Assembly: GCF_001042525.2 (NCBI RefSeq)
Contig: NZ_CP011921.2
Coordinates: forward strand, 620,001 to 684,000
Reading direction: 5' to 3'
From: Francisella orientalis FNO12
Lineage (GTDB): Bacteria > Pseudomonadota > Gammaproteobacteria > Francisellales > Francisellaceae
Length of the DNA: 64,000 nucleotides
In this document: positions 61,098-64,000 of the stretch, in pieces
Numbering within the stretch: the stretch's first letter is position 1
Layout: each line of letters begins with the position of its first letter
Made by a program: the position numbers and the translations under genes
The notes under the pieces: model-generated
What the model was told of the DNA's origin: nothing
The model's database searches: none
What the model saw: only the letters and a program-made list of their open reading frames with translations

Positions 61098-62471
61098 ATG
61101 GAAAGTACTTTTGAGCTTTTTTCTATTGGTGTTGGGCCATCTTCATCTCACACTATAGGCCCTATGAGAGCTGGATGCGATTTTATGGATTTGTATAAAG
61201 ATAAGTTACCTGAAACTACTAGAGTCCAGATTGATTTGTTTGGCTCACTAGCTCTTACAGGTAAAGGTCACAAAACAGATTATGCAGTTGTTTTAGGGCT
61301 TATGGGCTTTTTGCCTGAATCAGTGGATATTGAATTAGCAAAAAAACTTTATGAAACCTGCTTAGAGCAAAAAAAACTTAATCTAGCTCAAAAGTTTGAA
61401 ATTAAGTTTGATTATGATAAAGATTTAATATTTCACTATAATGAATTTCTTCCAGAATATTCTAATGGAATGCGTTTTTCATTATTCAATGATGAGGATC
61501 TTCTTTGTGAAAAGGAATACTTTTCTATAGGCGGAGGTTTTATTGTTGATAAAAAACAAATAAGAAAAGATGAGGTTCCTACAGAAATAGAATGTAATAA
61601 ACCTTATAGATTCACAGATATGGCGGAATTAAAAGATATTTGTTATAAAGAGAATATGTCTATTGATGAGATAATGTTTGAGAATGAAAAAACAGCTTAT
61701 GGAGAAGAGTACTCACTAAATAAATTAGCTGAAATTTGGCAAGTTATGGATACATCTATAGAAAAAGGTTTAACTTGTCCAGAAGCAATACTTCCAGGAG
61801 GACTTAAAGTTAGAAAAAGAGCCCCAAGTATGATAAGAAAACTTAAAGAGCAAAATATTGTTAATACCGATTTTAATTATTTGAATGCTTTTGCAATTGC
61901 TGTGAATGAGCAAAATGCTTGTGGTGAACGGGTGGTTACTGCACCAACAAATGGAGCTGCTGGAGTGATTCCTGCTGTATTGAAGTATTATTTACAGACT
62001 CATGAGATTATTAATCAACAAGAACTTAAAGAAGTGGTTAATAAGTATTTACTTGTATGTGCTGCTATAGGCATTTTATATAAATCAGGAGCATCAATAT
62101 CTGCTGCAGAAGTTGGATGTCAAGGTGAAGTTGGAGTCGCTTGTTCGATGGCTGCTGCTGGTTATTGTGCACTGCTTGGTGGTGACATTGAGTCAATCGA
62201 ATCAGCAGCTGAAATAGGTATGGAACATAATCTAGGATTAACTTGTGATCCTATTGGTGGTTTAGTACAGATACCATGTATAGAGCGTAATGCAATGGGA
62301 GCAGTGCAGGCTATAAATGCTGCAAAGCTTGCTCATTTAGATACTGGTGAGAAGCGTTTTGTTGGATTAGATTATGTTATCAAAGTTATGTATGAAACAG
62401 GCTTAGATATGTCTAGTAAATATAAGGAGACATCTTTAGGCGGTTTGGCTACTAATGTTCCTGTATGTTAA
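61098..62471 (+). CDS. sdaA: L-serine dehydratase (ammonia-lyase), iron-sulfur type
   Basis: 457 aa single-chain type, converting L-serine to pyruvate and ammonia with a [4Fe-4S] cluster. The N-terminal beta domain ([20 protein letters not shown]) and the alpha domain with cluster cysteines in [18 protein letters not shown] are visible. [20 protein letters not shown] is the family signature. A GGAGG ribosome binding site precedes the ATG. Length is typical of about 455. Confidence 0.95.
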   Translation: MESTFELFSIGVGPSSSHTIGPMRAGCDFMDLYKDKLPETTRVQIDLFGSLALTGKGHKTDYAVVLGLMGFLPESVDIELAKKLYETCLEQKKLNLAQKFEIKFDYDKDLIFHYNEFLPEYSNGMRFSLFNDEDLLCEKEYFSIGGGFIVDKKQIRKDEVPTEIECNKPYRFTDMAELKDICYKENMSIDEIMFENEKTAYGEEYSLNKLAEIWQVMDTSIEKGLTCPEAILPGGLKVRKRAPSMIRKLKEQNIVNTDFNYLNAFAIAVNEQNACGERVVTAPTNGAAGVIPAVLKYYLQTHEIINQQELKEVVNKYLLVCAAIGILYKSGASISAAEVGCQGEVGVACSMAAAGYCALLGGDIESIESAAEIGMEHNLGLTCDPIGGLVQIPCIERNAMGAVQAINAAKLAHLDTGEKRFVGLDYVIKVMYETGLDMSSKYKETSLGGLATNVPVC

Positions 62472-62578
62472 TTAATTTTAATTATTTTTCTTAGATCAAA
62501 AAAGTATCATTTACTGACAAAATTATACTAATTTAGTATAATTTATTCGAGTTATATATCTAATTGGGCAAATACAAT

Positions 62579-63802
62579 ATGTATGATGTGAAAAAAATTC
62601 GAGAAGATTTTCCATTTCTTAGTCAAACTATCAACGATAAACCAGTTGTTTTTTTTGATACTGGGGCTTCAGCTCAGAAGCCACAAATAGTTATTGATGC
62701 TGTGGCAGATGCATATAAATTTAATTATGCAAATGTTCATAGAGGTGTTTATGAGCTAAGTCAAAAAGCAAGCGATAAGTATGAAAATGTGCGTGTAAAA
62801 GTTCAACATTTTATAAATGCTAAATCAGCAGATGAAATTGTATTAACTAAAGGAACTACTGAATCAATCAATTTATTGGCGAGCTCTATTGGTAAGTCTA
62901 TGGTTTCTAGTGGTGATGATATTATTGTTACTGAAATGGAGCATCATGCTAATTTTGTACCATGGCAAATACTTTGTGAAGAGAAACAGTTAGTTTTTAA
63001 AGTTGCAAAAGTTGAAGATAACGGTGAACTTAATGTACAGAATCTTTTATCTCTAGTTACAAACAAAACTAAAGTTATAGCACTGACATTATGTTCAAAT
63101 GTATTAGGAACTATTAATCCTGTCAAAAAGATAATACAAGAAGTCAAAAAAATTAATCCAAAGACATTGATAGTTGTTGATGGGGCGCAAGCAGTAATAC
63201 ACTCAAAGGTTGATGTTCAAGATCTAAACTGTGATTTCTTTGTATTCTCTAGTCATAAATTATATGGTCCAACTGGAGTAGGAGTCTTGTATGGTAAATA
63301 CGAATTGTTAGAGAAAATGCCTCCGTATAATTATGGTGGAGATATGGTTAATGATGTAACAATCGATAAAACAACATTTGCATTACCGCCGTATAAATTC
63401 GAAGCAGGAACACCTGACATAGTTGGTTCTATAGGTTTTGGTGAAGCCATAGATTATGTTAATTCAGTTGGTATGGAAAATATCGCAAGTCATGAAAAAA
63501 AACTATTAGAATATGCAACAAATGAATTAAAAAAAATTGATGGTTTAAGAATAATAGGTGAAGCGCCAAATAAGGCAGGTGTTATAACATTTGTAGTTGA
63601 TGGTTGTAATGCCGGAGATATAGGAGAGCTGTTGGCAATCAAAGGGATGTGTGTTAGGACAGGTAAACACTGTGCACATCCTCTACTATACAGAATGGGT
63701 GCTACATCAACAGTGCGTAAGTCATTTGGTATGTATAATACTATTGATGAAGTAGACTTATTTATTAAAGCATTGAAAAAAGTAATATCTCAATTAAAAT
63801 AG
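62579..63802 (+). CDS. sufS: Cysteine desulfurase SufS
   Basis: 407 aa class II PLP desulfurase that removes sulfur from cysteine. KLREDF-type opening VKKIREDFPFLSQ, PLP Lys in SSHKLYGPTGVG near residue 222, and the persulfide Cys in RTGKHCAHPLL near residue 364. ATG 62579 fits the family length better than TTG 62564. It is followed by an A-type Fe-S carrier 28 bases away. SufBCD are not in the window. Confidence 0.92.
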   Translation: MYDVKKIREDFPFLSQTINDKPVVFFDTGASAQKPQIVIDAVADAYKFNYANVHRGVYELSQKASDKYENVRVKVQHFINAKSADEIVLTKGTTESINLLASSIGKSMVSSGDDIIVTEMEHHANFVPWQILCEEKQLVFKVAKVEDNGELNVQNLLSLVTNKTKVIALTLCSNVLGTINPVKKIIQEVKKINPKTLIVVDGAQAVIHSKVDVQDLNCDFFVFSSHKLYGPTGVGVLYGKYELLEKMPPYNYGGDMVNDVTIDKTTFALPPYKFEAGTPDIVGSIGFGEAIDYVNSVGMENIASHEKKLLEYATNELKKIDGLRIIGEAPNKAGVITFVVDGCNAGDIGELLAIKGMCVRTGKHCAHPLLYRMGATSTVRKSFGMYNTIDEVDLFIKALKKVISQLK

Positions 63803-63829
63803 TCAAATAATTAAAAGGATTAGGTTGGT

Positions 63830-64000
63830 ATGGTTGAAGTTTTTGATCCTAATAATAGTATTTTAGAAGTTACTGTGGCAGCAGCTAAACATTTCGAAAA
63901 ACACTTAGCTAAGGATTCTAATAATATTGGAATATATGTAGGCACAAAACTGATAGGATGTTTTGGTTTAGCTTATGATATTGATTTTGTTACACAGCAG
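63830..64000 (+). CDS. A-type iron-sulfur carrier protein (SufA/IscA-like), partial
   Basis: Runs off the right edge. The first 57 residues (MVEVFDPNNSILEVTVAAA, GIYVGTKLIGCFGLAYDIDF) match the HesB/IscA domain: the first conserved Cys is in IGCFGLAYD, where GC(S/A)G is usual. The C-terminal CxC pair would be beyond the window. It lies 28 bases downstream of sufS in the same direction, fitting a suf-type operon. An AAAAGGAT ribosome binding site is at 63813. Confidence 0.78.
   Translation, partial: MVEVFDPNNSILEVTVAAAKHFEKHLAKDSNNIGIYVGTKLIGCFGLAYDIDFVTQQ

Overview
The window is strongly AT-rich and its proteins look like those of the gammaproteobacterial genus Francisella (host-associated, Thiotrichales). 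This rests on recognising the housekeeping proteins (SecA, FtsH, UvrA, CydDC, LptFG, PepA), on the base composition, and on the mix of intact core genes with freshly broken accessory genes. The exact species cannot be read from the sequence alone. About fifty genes look intact. Ten loci look decayed or carry a frame break: a Fic-like fragment, a SEC-C/nuclease-like protein, a small membrane protein, a DUF2254 protein, a FimT/GspH-type pseudopilin, a DHA2-type MFS exporter, a LysE-type exporter, a carotenoid oxygenase, a DUF3301 protein and possibly more at the left edge. This pattern fits a lineage shedding accessory functions.

Layout. 1-2570: decayed Fic-like fragment and decayed SEC-C protein. 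2615-6042: cydDC, the thiol exporter needed for cytochrome bd assembly. 6198-7146: three small exported or membrane proteins of unknown role, the third with a frame break in an A7 tract. 7149-9389: polysaccharide flippase-like protein and a ROK sugar kinase. 9514-11474: DUF2254 remnant and two small membrane proteins. 11452-14285: serS and gpmI. 14498-17757: YdiJ-type FAD/Fe-S dehydrogenase followed by two tandem tRNA-Lys(UUU) genes behind a consensus promoter. 17836-19778: cdd-udp pyrimidine salvage and miaE. 19839-25734: TRIC-type channel, then a minus-strand run lptF-lptG-M16-M16-rsmD. 25898-35185: pepA, guaB, thiamine pyrophosphokinase, pgi, broken pseudopilin, greA, uvrA. 35186-36574: broken MFS exporter. 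36776-44001: ftsH, deoD, dciA, an LPP20-type lipoprotein and secA. 44091-46202: tag, rplU-rpmA, broken LysE. 46208-49026: potGHI polyamine importer genes without an adjacent binding protein. 49204-52736: broken carotenoid oxygenase, HAD phosphatase, DUF475 membrane protein, broken DUF3301 gene. 52759-64000: GST-like protein, POT peptide transporter, alr, amino acid permease, pheA, 5'-nucleotidase, YgjP-type metallopeptidase, sdaA, sufS and the start of an A-type Fe-S carrier.

Functional themes are nucleoside and purine salvage (cdd, udp, deoD, guaB, 5'-nucleotidase), envelope biogenesis (lptFG, secA, lipoprotein, alr, flippase), amino acid and peptide use (POT transporter, APC permease, pepA, sdaA, pheA) and respiration/redox (cydDC, ydiJ, sufS with an A-type carrier). 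I saw no CRISPR array, insertion sequence, prophage or rRNA operon. No convincing novel multi-gene system is present. The most unusual items are the decayed SEC-C/nuclease-like gene, the small exported-protein cluster with its A7 frame break, the carotenoid oxygenase remnant that keeps all four candidate iron histidines, and substituted key residues in RsmD, the POT transporter, CydC and the HAD phosphatase.
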